From assembly GCA_017515355.1 (NCBI GenBank), contig JAFWGD010000077.1, positions 1 through 5,388 of the forward strand: a DNA stretch of 5,388 bases, given 5' to 3'. Shown here in pieces: positions 5,156 to 5,388 of the stretch (positions are counted from its first letter, which is position 1; the number at the start of each line of letters is the position of its first letter). This stretch comes from Coriobacteriales bacterium (GTDB lineage Bacteria > Actinomycetota > Coriobacteriia > Coriobacteriales > CADBOM01). The position numbers and the translations under genes are program-made. The notes beneath the pieces were generated by a model, which saw nothing but the letters and a program-made list of their open reading frames with translations, was not told where the DNA came from and did not search any database.

Positions 5156-5388
5156 ATGAAGCACGCTCGAATTGAAATCGCACCTGCTGAAGTCGGCTCC
5201 GAGAAGAGCATCGAAATCGAATTGTCCGATGGCTCCAAGGCCTATCTGATCGAGGAGGAATACACGCCAGAGCAGCTCGAGCAATTCGAGTCCGAGGCGC
5301 CGAAGTGGATAGTCCGCTGCAAAGGAAGCCATTTCTTCCTGGCCGACTCCGACAGCGGAGAGGATGCCACTGCCTATTACTGCGGCTA
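5156..5388 (+). CDS. Acidic protein of unknown function, 5' part (cut by window end)
   Basis: A frame opens at ATG 5156 and runs 77 codons with no stop to the end of the window, where the last two bases are TA, so it may end there or continue. GGAAGGG at 5137-5143 is a good SD but sits 12 bases from the ATG, longer than usual; no alternative in-frame start is closer. The visible part begins MKHARIEIAPAEVGSEK and is rich in Glu and Asp. It has alternating hydrophobic and charged residues (SIEIELSDGSKAYLIEEEY), then PKWIVRCKGSHFFLADSD, and Cys at 55 and 76. No family is recognised and no membrane segment is seen. It follows the VOC gene after 46 bases without a visible terminator. Confidence 0.6.
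   Translation, partial: MKHARIEIAPAEVGSEKSIEIELSDGSKAYLIEEEYTPEQLEQFESEAPKWIVRCKGSHFFLADSDSGEDATAYYCG

Overview
The window is bacterial, with all supported genes on the + strand, tightly packed and mostly preceded by clear Shine-Dalgarno sequences. It opens with the last 21 codons of an RlmD/RumA-type 23S rRNA uracil-5-methyltransferase. Eight further genes follow, the last cut by the window end. By hand count GC is about 57% in the rlmD tail, 43% in bases 61-120, 48.5% in the first acetyltransferase (181-660) and about 59% in the hydrolase gene (4021-4380). That GC content, frequent AGG/AGA codons, strong SD sites and proteins resembling gut Clostridia and Coriobacteriia suggest a moderately GC-rich Gram-positive gut anaerobe. 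This taxonomic guess is weak.

Layout: (1) 1-67, the rlmD end, with a possible frame-shifted relic of its tail up to 171. (2) 107-1275, a promoter candidate with a perfect TATAAT, a GNAT acetyltransferase that probably starts at TTG 159, then an AzoR-like flavodoxin-fold NAD(P)H oxidoreductase. (3) 1276-1372, a 97-base gap with a moderate promoter candidate. (4) 1373-3891, a nucleoside phosphorylase, a second GNAT enzyme, a seven-helix membrane protein overlapping the GNAT stop by one base, and a soluble protein of unknown function. (5) 3862-5109, another perfect TATAAT across the stop of the unknown gene, an alpha/beta hydrolase with an apparent Ser-Asp-His triad, and a VOC (glyoxalase/bleomycin-resistance fold) protein lacking the usual metal ligands. 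(6) 5156-5388, the start of an acidic unknown protein still open at the window end.

The genes do not form a recognisable pathway. What they share is small-molecule modification: two acetyltransferases, a flavin reductase, a nucleoside-cleaving enzyme, a hydrolase and a VOC protein, plus one membrane protein and two or three unknowns. That looks like an accessory detoxification or salvage cluster next to a housekeeping gene, but the shared role is inference. The best candidates for undescribed biology are the coupled GNAT and membrane-protein pair, the unknown protein at 3361-3891, and the composition and frame break at the 3' end of rlmD. No RNA genes, CRISPR arrays, insertion sequences or convincing terminators were seen.
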